Assembly (NCBI RefSeq): GCF_002218085.1
Contig: NZ_BDUC01000006.1
Location: forward strand, 496,001 to 560,000
From: Tolypothrix sp. NIES-4075
GTDB lineage: Bacteria; Cyanobacteriota; Cyanobacteriia; Cyanobacteriales; Nostocaceae
Direction: 5' to 3'
Length of the DNA: 64,000 nucleotides
The notes beneath the pieces were generated by a model that worked only from the letters and a program-made list of their open reading frames with translations, did no database searches and was not told where the DNA came from. The position numbers and the translations under genes were made by a program. This document shows, piece after piece, positions 18,107-26,244 of this stretch; the stretch's first letter is position 1, and each line of letters begins with the position of its first letter.

Positions 18107-20047
18107 TTATCTAACGCTGTTGTACAAAGATACCGTTTCTGTTTTGCTGATTCCCATTGAACGCAGGTTCTCAAGAGTTAACTTTTTTGCCACTCCCTTC
18201 TGCGTTTCCTTAATGTTAAGTAGGTAATCAAATACATCTGAACCATTCGCTCCGGTCGTCCTATATGACAGAGATACTTCTGCATCATTGATTAGCGCAA
18301 CAGGTATATTAGCAGGTACATCTTGAAGCGGACCAAAAGCAGCGCCAAGAATCTCTGTCTGGCTTCCTTTAGAAGCATCAAGCACTGTAAGAGGTCCTTC
18401 AGTCTTCATGCCAAGTACCCAAACCTTTCCTGCCACGTTACGAAGTTCTGGATTTACGTGTTCAGTATTAAGCTGACGCGCCCAGACATTTTGAGGATAA
18501 AGAATTGAGAGTGACCCGATAACATCTTCAACAAACAGATCACCAGTCCCCTTAGCAGTATTACTGTAAGAGGGAAAATCACAATGACGAATAACAAGGG
18601 TTCTTTTTGACGCATGAGAAATACTTCCCGTCAGATACAAATGCTCAAGAGACACAGATGAGCTTTTGCCGTCCTCAAGCTTAAAGATAGGACTTTTAAA
18701 ACCTGGCTTAGGATCAATAGATGACTGCATTCCTATAAGCTTTTTGAGGTTCTTACGCAGGATTATAGTAGAGCCAACTGAATAGTTACCATTCGGCAAA
18801 TAGACGACTGCCTTCCCAGAATCAATAGCCGCTTGAATTCCTGCGGCATCATCATCTGACATATTAGTTCCTGAAGCACCAAAACTTTCGGCATTTGCCC
18901 ACTCAGAGAGCTTCGTTGATTCGTAAATAGGAGTCGCTTTGACAGGAAGATTAAGTGAAGTCTTCTTGCTTGGAAATAGGGTTATAGGCTTTTGGGAAGT
19001 GTATTCTTGAATGAAAGAGTCTTTGATATTCTTCTCACCATGACTTGTATCGTGTACCGCCATAGCATAATCACGCACCCTAATATTTTTCAGGACTAAT
19101 TCTCCTGCACTCTGAATAGCAACGCCACTTTTCTTCGCTTTATTTCCTCCGTAAAGGAAAGAGTCAGTTAGAATCACGAAGCCGTGCTCGCCTTTTACAG
19201 ATATGGCAGGTACATCATTAATACTTGTAAGCCCTCTTATGCTAAGAGTGTTGTGCATGTTATCTATTCCAGCGACACGCTGTTGTTTCAGCAAGATGTC
19301 TTCAAAAGTCATATGGTATTCAAAATTTCCTACGCTAATTCCATAATCGAATCCATTAATAGACACGTTTTTAATTAAGGCAGGACCAGGCCAATTACGT
19401 TGCATAGAAATGCCAGTAATGCCTTCAGTACTTAAGGAGACAATGCTAACGTCTTCAATCGCTCCTCGGTTACTAGCAAGGTAGTCAATACCTACAGCAC
19501 CCTTATTTCCCGTTCCTACATCAACCGTAAGATGATAGATAGAATTACGAAATGCCCTGTTGCCGCTACCTGACGGATTTGAAGCACCATCGCTTTCTGA
19601 GCCAGTCATGATTACAGGCTTCGGGTTTGAGGGATTTGAAAAGGCAGGGAGATTATCCCGAAGCTTTAAAATGGTTTCTTTACGTGATTCTCCCATAAGG
19701 ATCGTCCCAGAAAGCCAGCCATCACTATACCCTCCTTGCCCTATTCGGCTGACAAGTGTGTCACTTATGAAATAAGTCCCTTTAGGGATGAAGATGAAGG
19801 GAGGAGAATTAGCACGGTTTTGGGTATTAATCGCTTTTACTATTGCTCGTTGAATTGCTGCTGTATCATCAGTATTGTCATTCGGTTTAGCGCCAAAATC
19901 AAGGACATTGACTATACGAGAATCGCTAGGAGGGACAAAATTTGCCGATACACTTGAAGGGTAACAACCAATAAAAGCAAGGAGCAGGAAAAGCACGCAG
20001 GATAATTTTAAAAGGTCAGCGTAGGCTGAACTTGAATTACGGTACAT
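18107..20047 (-). CDS. Secreted double beta-helix (pectate-lyase-3/GH55-like) protein
   Basis: Exported right-handed beta-helix protein, probably polysaccharide-active. Seen: N-terminal hydrophobic segment LSCVLFLLLAFIGC (residues 15-28), which may be a lipoprotein signal with Cys28 or be cut later near SVSA. Two copies of the characteristic N-terminal strand motif follow: NVLDFGAKPNDNTDD with AIQRAI near 48-70, and SFGASGTNMSDDDAAGIQAAI near 390-412. Two tandem Pectate_lyase_3-type domains are the layout of GH55 beta-1,3-glucanases and of some phage tail spikes. I saw no HIP1 site in its 1.9 kb. It sits at the end of the polysaccharide locus but on the opposite strand, so a role in trimming or binding the exported glycan is plausible but unproven. 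Confidence 0.7.
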   Translation of the reverse strand: MYRNSSSAYADLLKLSCVLFLLLAFIGCYPSSVSANFVPPSDSRIVNVLDFGAKPNDNTDDTAAIQRAIVKAINTQNRANSPPFIFIPKGTYFISDTLVSRIGQGGYSDGWLSGTILMGESRKETILKLRDNLPAFSNPSNPKPVIMTGSESDGASNPSGSGNRAFRNSIYHLTVDVGTGNKGAVGIDYLASNRGAIEDVSIVSLSTEGITGISMQRNWPGPALIKNVSINGFDYGISVGNFEYHMTFEDILLKQQRVAGIDNMHNTLSIRGLTSINDVPAISVKGEHGFVILTDSFLYGGNKAKKSGVAIQSAGELVLKNIRVRDYAMAVHDTSHGEKNIKDSFIQEYTSQKPITLFPSKKTSLNLPVKATPIYESTKLSEWANAESFGASGTNMSDDDAAGIQAAIDSGKAVVYLPNGNYSVGSTIILRKNLKKLIGMQSSIDPKPGFKSPIFKLEDGKSSSVSLEHLYLTGSISHASKRTLVIRHCDFPSYSNTAKGTGDLFVEDVIGSLSILYPQNVWARQLNTEHVNPELRNVAGKVWVLGMKTEGPLTVLDASKGSQTEILGAAFGPLQDVPANIPVALINDAEVSLSYRTTGANGSDVFDYLLNIKETQKGVAKKLTLENLRSMGISKTETVSLYNSVR

Positions 20048-20092
20048 ATTTTCTCATACTGGTATTTTGCAAATAATTAATATGAATAATGC

Positions 20093-21229
20093 TCAGTGAT
20101 TAAAAATCTTCATTACTTTACCTGATAACACAAATTTACCAAGAGCAATACCAGGTTTTTCAATATATTTGAATAGCACAAAAGCGGTGCAGTACGTTAA
20201 AGGTGCTAAGACTGCAAATAAAATAATAAATTTCATATAGCCAGGTTGAGATACAAACCAAGGAAAACTAGAAAACCAGTAAGCTAAAGGCATTAGTAGC
20301 AAATTATGAGCCAGGTAAACTGAATAGGAAGTATCTGACATAAACCTAGAAATTCGGTTACTTAAAATATTTTTCACTGCCACAAAGATTTTATTTATTC
20401 TTAAAGTATCATCTTTTTCGTCATAAAACATGAGTGTAGTTATTAGAGCAACTACAAATAGAATAATTTCAGCTTTTCTGCTATAGCCGGAAATGATAAT
20501 TAGTAGTACTATCAAACAAATGGAAGTAAAAGTTTTTCTATTTTTAAAATAGTATGCTTCAGCTAGTAATATACCTATAATAAAAAAATTTATCTTGAAC
20601 AATAAAAATGATGGTTGAGGAAAATTAGCTAACCAAAAATGATTTACTATAAAGCTGACAATACATAAAGAAAGTGAAATCCAAAAATAAGAAAATTTTC
20701 TAAATAGCAACATGAGAAATGGAAATACAGCATAAAACTGCATTTCCAGGCTCAAGCTCCAATCAGGTATAGCTAATGAAGCTGCATATTGAGGAATCAA
20801 ACCAAAGGTAAAAGTGATATGTGTTAAAAGATGCAAAAAATCAAAAGGAGGAGGAGAAATTTCAGTATTCAAGCCACTGTTTCCAGCAGGCATCACTCTA
20901 TGGAAATTGTTGAAATGGTAGTAAAAAAATAATGAAGGAATCATTAAAAGATAGTAGAGTGGAGCAATTCTAAAAAAACGCCGAACATAGAAAATGTACC
21001 AGGTTTTAGGAGACTCCCAAAGCTGAGTTTTTTCTCGCTCTCGATAATGGTAAGCCATTAAAAAACCAGAAAGTATCATAAAAACATCAACCGCTAGAGC
21101 GGCAGACTTAATGGGACCATCCCAAGCTGCCCACGTCATACAGTGAGCAGTCATAACCAGAAGAGCGGCAATTCCCCGAATGCCATCAAAGTATGAAAAC
21201 CACTCTTTTTTAGCTACATTACCAGTCAT
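20093..21229 (-). CDS. Acyltransferase family 3 (OafA/YrhL-like) membrane protein
   Basis: Integral membrane O-acyltransferase that would move acetyl or other acyl groups onto surface sugars. Seen: the family's N-terminal signature FDGIRGIAALLVMTAHC (residues 14-30; catalytic-type His29), SGFLMAYHYRER near 54-65, the DWSLSLEMQFY motif near 158-168, and about ten membrane spans over 378 residues. It is A+T rich with no HIP1 site seen. It is oriented with, and 45 bases upstream of, the beta-helix gene, so the two may be co-transcribed. The 177-base gap to the lasso operon suggests it is not part of that operon, though acylation of the peptide cannot be excluded. Confidence 0.85.
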   Translation of the reverse strand: MTGNVAKKEWFSYFDGIRGIAALLVMTAHCMTWAAWDGPIKSAALAVDVFMILSGFLMAYHYREREKTQLWESPKTWYIFYVRRFFRIAPLYYLLMIPSLFFYYHFNNFHRVMPAGNSGLNTEISPPPFDFLHLLTHITFTFGLIPQYAASLAIPDWSLSLEMQFYAVFPFLMLLFRKFSYFWISLSLCIVSFIVNHFWLANFPQPSFLLFKINFFIIGILLAEAYYFKNRKTFTSICLIVLLIIISGYSRKAEIILFVVALITTLMFYDEKDDTLRINKIFVAVKNILSNRISRFMSDTSYSVYLAHNLLLMPLAYWFSSFPWFVSQPGYMKFIILFAVLAPLTYCTAFVLFKYIEKPGIALGKFVLSGKVMKIFNH

Positions 21230-21406
21230 TTAATTTGACTCCAAATCTAATTTAATTACTCAATAAGCAATGCACAAATTAAGTCTTTTTAATTATAAAA
21301 AAACCTATGTGAATAGGCTATAGCTTTGCTTACAATTTGCCATTTTATCTTTGAATGAAAATGATTGAATGTTGTTCCAAAAAAGCTATTGAAAGGACAA
21401 ACAATA

Positions 21407-22549
21407 CTAGTACTTTTTTTCGCCAGTCATCATCCAGTACAAGAAAGATTGGATATACAAAATCTTGTCCTGCAAGCGTTCCCTTACCTGAATGTGGTAA
21501 AGAGTTCTACCGAGAAATTTATCTGAGGTTTTGACTTGATCGAAAAGTTGACTGTAAACTTGGGGAGCGATCGCACTTACCAGAGGTTCCGCTTTCACCT
21601 GTTGCCAAATTTCTGCTGGCAAAACGACTCCAAAAAGGTCATGTGCCAAGAAAAGCCCCAGAAACAGTATCCGTCTACAGCCAAAGGTACTAGCCTGTTT
21701 GAGGACTTTTTCCCAATTTAGGTCTGGGTGTTTGTGAACGAGTGTTGCGATATCGCACAGCCATGATAGCCGTGCCCACATATGTCTAGACCCATGTACA
21801 CATAGGATTGGTAGCCAGTCTTCTAGGGGCAGATAAGATACGGTTGTGCCAGCTAAGGAAAAAGGTTCCAGGTCTTGCCACAAATCTTTAGGTTCGATGG
21901 GAGTGATGTACTTTGGTGCAATTCGCCAATGAATTTCTATCAAAATTCCTTTGTCATCATGAATAAAATCATAAGTATGCTCAGTTTTAGCTTCCAGATA
22001 AGCAATTTCTCGTGCATGAGTCATTTCAACTTTGGGTCGATATCCTTGAGCCAGTAGCAATTTCTTGACGGCAAAAATATCTTGTGCTTGCACGATAATA
22101 TCTAAATCACAGAACTGCCGTAGAGCTACGTTACCGTATATTAAGTTAGCCAAAACTGGACCTTTGTAAGGCACTGCGACAATTCCTTGCTCCTTGAAAA
22201 GATTCAAGAGTTTGACGAGTTCTCCGGTCAAAAACAAGTTTCGCCCAGCGATCGCCATAAACATGCTGCGAAGCTGATTCAGGGCAGACTGCGGGATAGC
22301 ATGAAGGCAGATACTATTGAGGCGGGTGTACAGCAGGGATATTAGCCCGTGTCCATGTGCTGTTTTAATTAAGTATTCCCAGTCAATATTTTCTTTAACC
22401 AAGGCTGTGATGCGATCGCTAATAGCATCATCAATATGTGGGCGAACGCAACTAAGAAGTAACTCTATTTCCGGACGAGGATTAATTGCCTGGTTTTGAT
22501 TATTGGGTTTAGATAAAGTTTTCATAGATATGGCAGTAAATTTACGCAA
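21407..22549 (-). CDS. Lasso-cluster nucleotidyltransferase family protein
   Basis: Nucleotidyltransferase-fold protein (NTP_transf_5 type). Seen: VPYKGPVLANLIYG near 123-136 followed by RQFCDLDIIVQ (about 141-151), whose DLD is the expected metal-binding pair. Homologous proteins are common in lasso-peptide clusters that also carry an HPr-kinase-like gene; in one Bacillus case such a protein was reported to allow sugar attachment to a phosphorylated peptide C-terminus. It is the last gene of the minus-strand lasso operon, 48 bases after the transporter. An in-frame ATG eight codons in is an alternative start. Function here is inferred from family and context. Confidence 0.8.
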   Translation of the reverse strand: MRKFTAISMKTLSKPNNQNQAINPRPEIELLLSCVRPHIDDAISDRITALVKENIDWEYLIKTAHGHGLISLLYTRLNSICLHAIPQSALNQLRSMFMAIAGRNLFLTGELVKLLNLFKEQGIVAVPYKGPVLANLIYGNVALRQFCDLDIIVQAQDIFAVKKLLLAQGYRPKVEMTHAREIAYLEAKTEHTYDFIHDDKGILIEIHWRIAPKYITPIEPKDLWQDLEPFSLAGTTVSYLPLEDWLPILCVHGSRHMWARLSWLCDIATLVHKHPDLNWEKVLKQASTFGCRRILFLGLFLAHDLFGVVLPAEIWQQVKAEPLVSAIAPQVYSQLFDQVKTSDKFLGRTLYHIQVRERLQDKILYIQSFLYWMMTGEKKY

Positions 22550-22597
22550 TTAAGCCAAGCGCCTTGCGGGCGATCGCATTCCTAGCATTCCTATTTA

Positions 22598-24436
22598 CTA
22601 AACAATCCTGCTCTCAACAGGATTGCTTGAATCTGCTTGCATTTGTGATTTCCAAGACTGGGCGTAGAGTCCACCCTGAGCCACCAATTCATCATGACTA
22701 CCCGACTCTACAATCCGCCCAGCACGCATGACGTGAATAATATCAGCACGCATCGCTAGGGTAAAACGATGAGTAATTACAATTGCAGTGCGATCGCTCG
22801 CCATAGCACGGAATCGCTCTAGCCAGTCGAACTCAGCCCAAGGGTCCATTGCGCTGGTGGGTTCATCCAAGATGATAATCTCAGCTTTTCTAAAAAAAGA
22901 CCGTGCCAGGGCAAGCCGCTGCCATTGTCCGCCACTTAAATCAGTGCCACCAGGAAACCATTTCCCTAGCATTGAATCGTAGCCTTGGGGTAAGCGGATA
23001 ATTTTATCATGAATTCCAGATGCTTTAGCAGCAGCTTCCATCTCAGACTGGCTGGATGTTGCTGACAAATCACCCAAAGCAATATTCTGAGCAGCCGAGA
23101 CGTAGTAGGGGATGTGATTTTGGAACAAAACCGTAATCATCCGCCGCAGTTCTGCAACGGAAAAGTCACGCAGATCAATACCATCTAACTCTACGCCCCC
23201 TACTTCAGGATCGTAAAAGCGGCACAAAAGTTTAAGGATCGTACTTTTGCCCGCACCGTTATCTCCGACAATGGCGACAATTTTGCCAGCAGGGATGGTG
23301 AGATTGAAGTTCTCTAACACTGCTTCCTCAGTGCCAGGGTAGCGGAAGGTGACTTGCCGAAACTGAATACCTTGCTTAAGTTTTGCTGGCATGGGTAGAG
23401 GTTTGGGCGGGTCTACTATTTTGGGTTGCAGCTGCAAAAACTCGAATAAGTTACCAACAAACAAGCTATTTCTATAAATTTGCCCCAGACTTCCTAACAG
23501 AGATTTGACAATGCCTTGCCCTCGATTAAATGCTTGGTAGAAAAGCGCCAAGTCACCCAAGGTAATCATTCCTAGCAAAACTTGTCGCCCCATCCAGGCA
23601 AGGGCTACACTAGTAATTAGTAGTGCCAGCACACCTGCACCAAGACGACCCAAGCTTTGAGTTCTGAGTAATTTCATCTGCTCATTTCGCAGACGTCGGC
23701 GCAGATTTTGGTAAGCCGATTGGAAATAAGAACCATAGTTAAACAGCCGCAGTTCAGCGGCACACATACTATGAGTCATTACTAACTCGTAGTATTGCAG
23801 CCATCGCCGATCTATAGTTGTTCGCTGTGACCACTGGTACTGAAGCTGATTGACGCGAAGCAAAACATAGAAGGCTGGGAGGGCACTTGTGACTAGAACA
23901 ATCGGCAGCCAAAGACCATAGGGTAGCAGGAGAGCTGCCATAGCAACAAGTGTAATACTGTTTTGCACCAAGCTACCAGTGCTTTCTAGCAAAGCGAGGG
24001 AACGACCACTAGCACCTTCACGAGCGCGATCTAGCTGGTCATTATATTCAGATGATTCATAACAGCCAAAATCAATTGCTATCGACTGCTTGTGAATCAA
24101 ACCGCTAATATAATCCTGTACCAGTTCTGACTGAGCTGTACGAATCCATTCGCTAGCACCTTGCATAAACTCTGTGAGGAGCAAGACACCAGCCATCAAT
24201 GCCACTGGTATCAAAACCGTCTGGATGCTTGCCCAGGAAATGCCCGCACCCACAACTGCTACCAGGCTATTGACCAATAATCGGGTCAGGTAAACTGAAG
24301 CTGCGGGTAGCATTCCTTGCAGCAGCAACAAAGCCATCCACGCTACAGTCCAGTAACGCGATGCAGCCCAAACAAGGCTGAAAGTATTTACCAGATGGGA
24401 TAGTATGGTGTTAGCGCTACGTAGTTTGCTAGTCAA
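22598..24436 (-). CDS. Lasso peptide ABC exporter
   Basis: Fused membrane and ATPase half-transporter expected to export the mature lasso peptide and give self-protection. Seen: N-terminal membrane domain with about six spans (residues 20-320), Walker A GDNGAGKST (391-399), signature LSGGQWQRLALA near 501-512 and Walker B IIILDEPTSAMDP near 521-533. No C39 peptidase domain precedes the membrane part, so leader removal is left to the separate B2 peptidase. It starts four bases after the kinase stop, consistent with one transcript. Confidence 0.9.
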   Translation of the reverse strand: MTSKLRSANTILSHLVNTFSLVWAASRYWTVAWMALLLLQGMLPAASVYLTRLLVNSLVAVVGAGISWASIQTVLIPVALMAGVLLLTEFMQGASEWIRTAQSELVQDYISGLIHKQSIAIDFGCYESSEYNDQLDRAREGASGRSLALLESTGSLVQNSITLVAMAALLLPYGLWLPIVLVTSALPAFYVLLRVNQLQYQWSQRTTIDRRWLQYYELVMTHSMCAAELRLFNYGSYFQSAYQNLRRRLRNEQMKLLRTQSLGRLGAGVLALLITSVALAWMGRQVLLGMITLGDLALFYQAFNRGQGIVKSLLGSLGQIYRNSLFVGNLFEFLQLQPKIVDPPKPLPMPAKLKQGIQFRQVTFRYPGTEEAVLENFNLTIPAGKIVAIVGDNGAGKSTILKLLCRFYDPEVGGVELDGIDLRDFSVAELRRMITVLFQNHIPYYVSAAQNIALGDLSATSSQSEMEAAAKASGIHDKIIRLPQGYDSMLGKWFPGGTDLSGGQWQRLALARSFFRKAEIIILDEPTSAMDPWAEFDWLERFRAMASDRTAIVITHRFTLAMRADIIHVMRAGRIVESGSHDELVAQGGLYAQSWKSQMQADSSNPVESRIV

Positions 24437-24440
24437 AGTT

Positions 24441-25373
24441 TTACAACCCTCTTACAGAAATCGCAGACAAAGCCCACTCTGAATCTCCGCTTTCAGAGTT
24501 TTGGTAGGTAACTTGTGCCAGGTCATCCTCCACCAACTTCACCAACTGTGGCAAGTCTGCTAGAGAAGGTTGCCTGGTAAAGCGACAGAAAGACACATCT
24601 CTAACTAGATTGGCACATTGTTGTAGATGGGATTTAGCAAAGTCAGGAGCAGTTAGTAAACTAGTTGCACGAGTGTGACGCACCACCTCAGCAAAAGCCT
24701 CTTGAGGCGATAACTTGGTAATCTCATGGCGAGATCCCTTAGCTAAAACATAAATCCGTTGCAGTGGCAGGGGAGTAGTTTGAAATCCTTGGGTGAATTT
24801 GTAGGACAGTTTCGCGGCATTGGGAAAAAGAGGGGGTAAACTGCCACTACTGTGTCCTAAAGAAGCGGCTGCATCAGGCAAGAGTTTGACTTGCGGAAAA
24901 GCAGGCAATACTATAGCACTACCTGCGTCAGTTTCTATAGCCATGACATCATCTGTAACAATGTCATAGCCCTTAGTGTGGAAGGCTTTTGCTAAGGTGG
25001 ATTTACCCCATCCTGAGGCACCCATAAATGCGACAACCTGGTTGTTAATCACAACACTGCTGGCATGAAGCACTAATAGTCCCCGCTGTTGCAGCACCAC
25101 TGCCATTACTGAGCCTGATAAACTAACGTGCAGCTTATCCTGATTTACCCCTGGTGCAGGTTCGATTATTACCTCTTGCCCAGCCCGAAATAAAAATCTG
25201 CCAATTCCTGGCAGGTCACCAGAGATATAATTACCTTGAGCAAGTGTTTCCTCAGATATGCTATCTAGCGCCCCTAGACGCAGGATAACATCCGGAGACC
25301 CTTCGGCAACCATTAGCTCAGGTAAGGGAATCTCAGAGTGGATACAGAGATTGTAAGCAGTGTAAACGTACAT
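24441..25373 (-). CDS. HPr-kinase-like lasso peptide kinase
   Basis: Protein of the HPr kinase C-terminal fold found beside lasso peptide genes. Seen: Walker A GASGWGKST (residues 118-126) followed by a DDVMAIE acidic segment (about 141-147), and an N-terminal domain of about 100 residues not found in true HprK. There is no PTS context here. In Bacillales lasso clusters the homologue phosphorylates the C-terminal Ser of the precursor. Only one of the two precursors here (A1) ends in Ser, which makes it the likely substrate; this is inference. It lies 284 bases after the precursors and four bases before the exporter. Confidence 0.8.
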   Translation of the reverse strand: MYVYTAYNLCIHSEIPLPELMVAEGSPDVILRLGALDSISEETLAQGNYISGDLPGIGRFLFRAGQEVIIEPAPGVNQDKLHVSLSGSVMAVVLQQRGLLVLHASSVVINNQVVAFMGASGWGKSTLAKAFHTKGYDIVTDDVMAIETDAGSAIVLPAFPQVKLLPDAAASLGHSSGSLPPLFPNAAKLSYKFTQGFQTTPLPLQRIYVLAKGSRHEITKLSPQEAFAEVVRHTRATSLLTAPDFAKSHLQQCANLVRDVSFCRFTRQPSLADLPQLVKLVEDDLAQVTYQNSESGDSEWALSAISVRGL

Positions 25374-25657
25374 CCTTAGCAGTATTTAAAATTTCTGGGG
25401 AAAAAAAGGCGTTGTCCAAGTCAAGCGGTAGTAGGGTGCGTTAAGCTCTTGTCTTAACGCATCGTAATTTACAGATTTGCTGCGTGAGTAAAGCTAATAA
25501 CCCAAGTTGCAAGACTGGCAGGCAAATAGTAGGAGGTTGCCTACAAGTCCGAAGTGCTAGAAACGGACAACGCCTTTGTCGCTAAGGGTGATGTGATTAC
25601 TGCTAGGGAAGACTCTCTCTAGTAAGTGAACCACCTCAGCCTGTCTGACAGCAGTTA
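25374..25657 (-). promoter_or_regulatory. Structured spacer between lasso precursors and processing genes
   Basis: Region with three nested base-pairing possibilities: an outer 13-base inverted repeat (AAAGGCGTTGTCC at 25405-25417 with its complement at 25565-25577), an inner TGCGTTAAG/CTTAACGCA hairpin (about 25439-25463), and a GGCAA/TTGCC hairpin near 25530-25548. No gene is seen in it. By its place after the precursors it could be an attenuating or RNA-stabilising element that keeps precursor mRNA more abundant than the kinase and transporter part. Part of it may also be a dispersed cyanobacterial repeat. Confidence 0.5.
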
Positions 25658-25858
25658 TTAGCTACCTGCTGGTTTCGTTGTGCTGCTATTATTAGCAGGA
25701 TTGAAGATCACATCCTGTGAGTCGTCATTTTGATCAACCGGGTTCGGGTTACCAGTGAAGAAAAGTGTGTCTTTAACAGCACGGCGTCCAGTGTATTGAG
25801 TCAGGTTTTCCAAATTGCCGTGGACAATCATCTTGGGAGTGTTGTAGGTTTGTTTCAT
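25658..25858 (-). CDS. Lasso peptide precursor A1
   Basis: Short RiPP precursor of 66 residues, taking the internal ATG at 25858 by analogy with its twin (a longer frame begins at 25891). Leader: MKQTYNTPKMIVHGNLENLT, matching YxxPxLxxxGxxxxxT with Tyr5, Pro8, Met10 (for Leu), Gly14 and Thr20. By the rule that Thr is at -2, the core would begin at Tyr22 and Asp30 is core residue 9, the expected partner for a nine-residue macrolactam ring. The remaining tail is long (36 residues), Asp/Asn/Pro rich, and ends PAGS with a C-terminal Ser. Alternative cleavage before Gly24 would give a seven-residue ring to the same Asp. The cleavage site is inferred. Confidence 0.8.
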   Translation of the reverse strand: MKQTYNTPKMIVHGNLENLTQYTGRRAVKDTLFFTGNPNPVDQNDDSQDVIFNPANNSSTTKPAGS

Positions 25859-25924
25859 TGTTTGATCTCTTGAGTGTGTTTTGTCTTTCAAGGTGGTAGC
25901 ACCTTGACATAGTAAGTGGTACAG

Positions 25925-26119
25925 CTATTGACCTGCTGGGCGCGTTGTAGGACTACCATTAGAGGTGGTCAACAGATCCAGTGAGTCGTCACTCTGAACG
26001 TTAGTAGGTTGACCGTTGAAGAAAAGTGTGTCTCTAATAGCGTTTCTTCCAGAGACTTGAGTAAGTTCCGCCAGATTGCCGTGGACAATCATTTTGGGCG
26101 TGTTGTATGTTTGTTTCAT
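25925..26119 (-). CDS. Lasso peptide precursor A2
   Basis: Second precursor, 64 residues from the ATG at 26119, which has a good AGGAG site seven bases upstream; this decides the start over the longer frame at 26152. The first 16 residues are identical to A1. The leader rule residues Tyr5, Pro8, Met10, Gly14 and Thr20 are kept. The predicted core starts VSGRNAIRDTLFF, again with Asp at position 9, then an Asp/Ser/Thr/Pro-rich tail ending PAGQ (no C-terminal Ser). GR-A-x-DTLFF is shared with A1 while the tails diverge, as expected for duplicated RiPP precursors. It lies 66 bases upstream of A1 and 125 bases after the cyclase. Confidence 0.82.
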   Translation of the reverse strand: MKQTYNTPKMIVHGNLAELTQVSGRNAIRDTLFFNGQPTNVQSDDSLDLLTTSNGSPTTRPAGQ

Positions 26120-26244
26120 GGATTGATCTCCTGACTGTAGTTTGTAGTTCACGGTAGTAGTACCCTGGTCTGAACTTGCGGTGTTGCTTGGTTATGGCTC
26201 ATACCCATATCCAGAGCTTCACCATCCACCAAGACAATTTGGAC

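Noticed and set aside
17896..18114. 72-codon plus-strand frame between the polymerase and beta-helix genes
   Set aside because: It overlaps the minus-strand terminator and has no protein-like pattern.
20093..21229. Acyltransferase as a lasso tailoring gene
   Set aside because: A 177-base gap and different composition separate it from the operon; kept as possible but not claimed.
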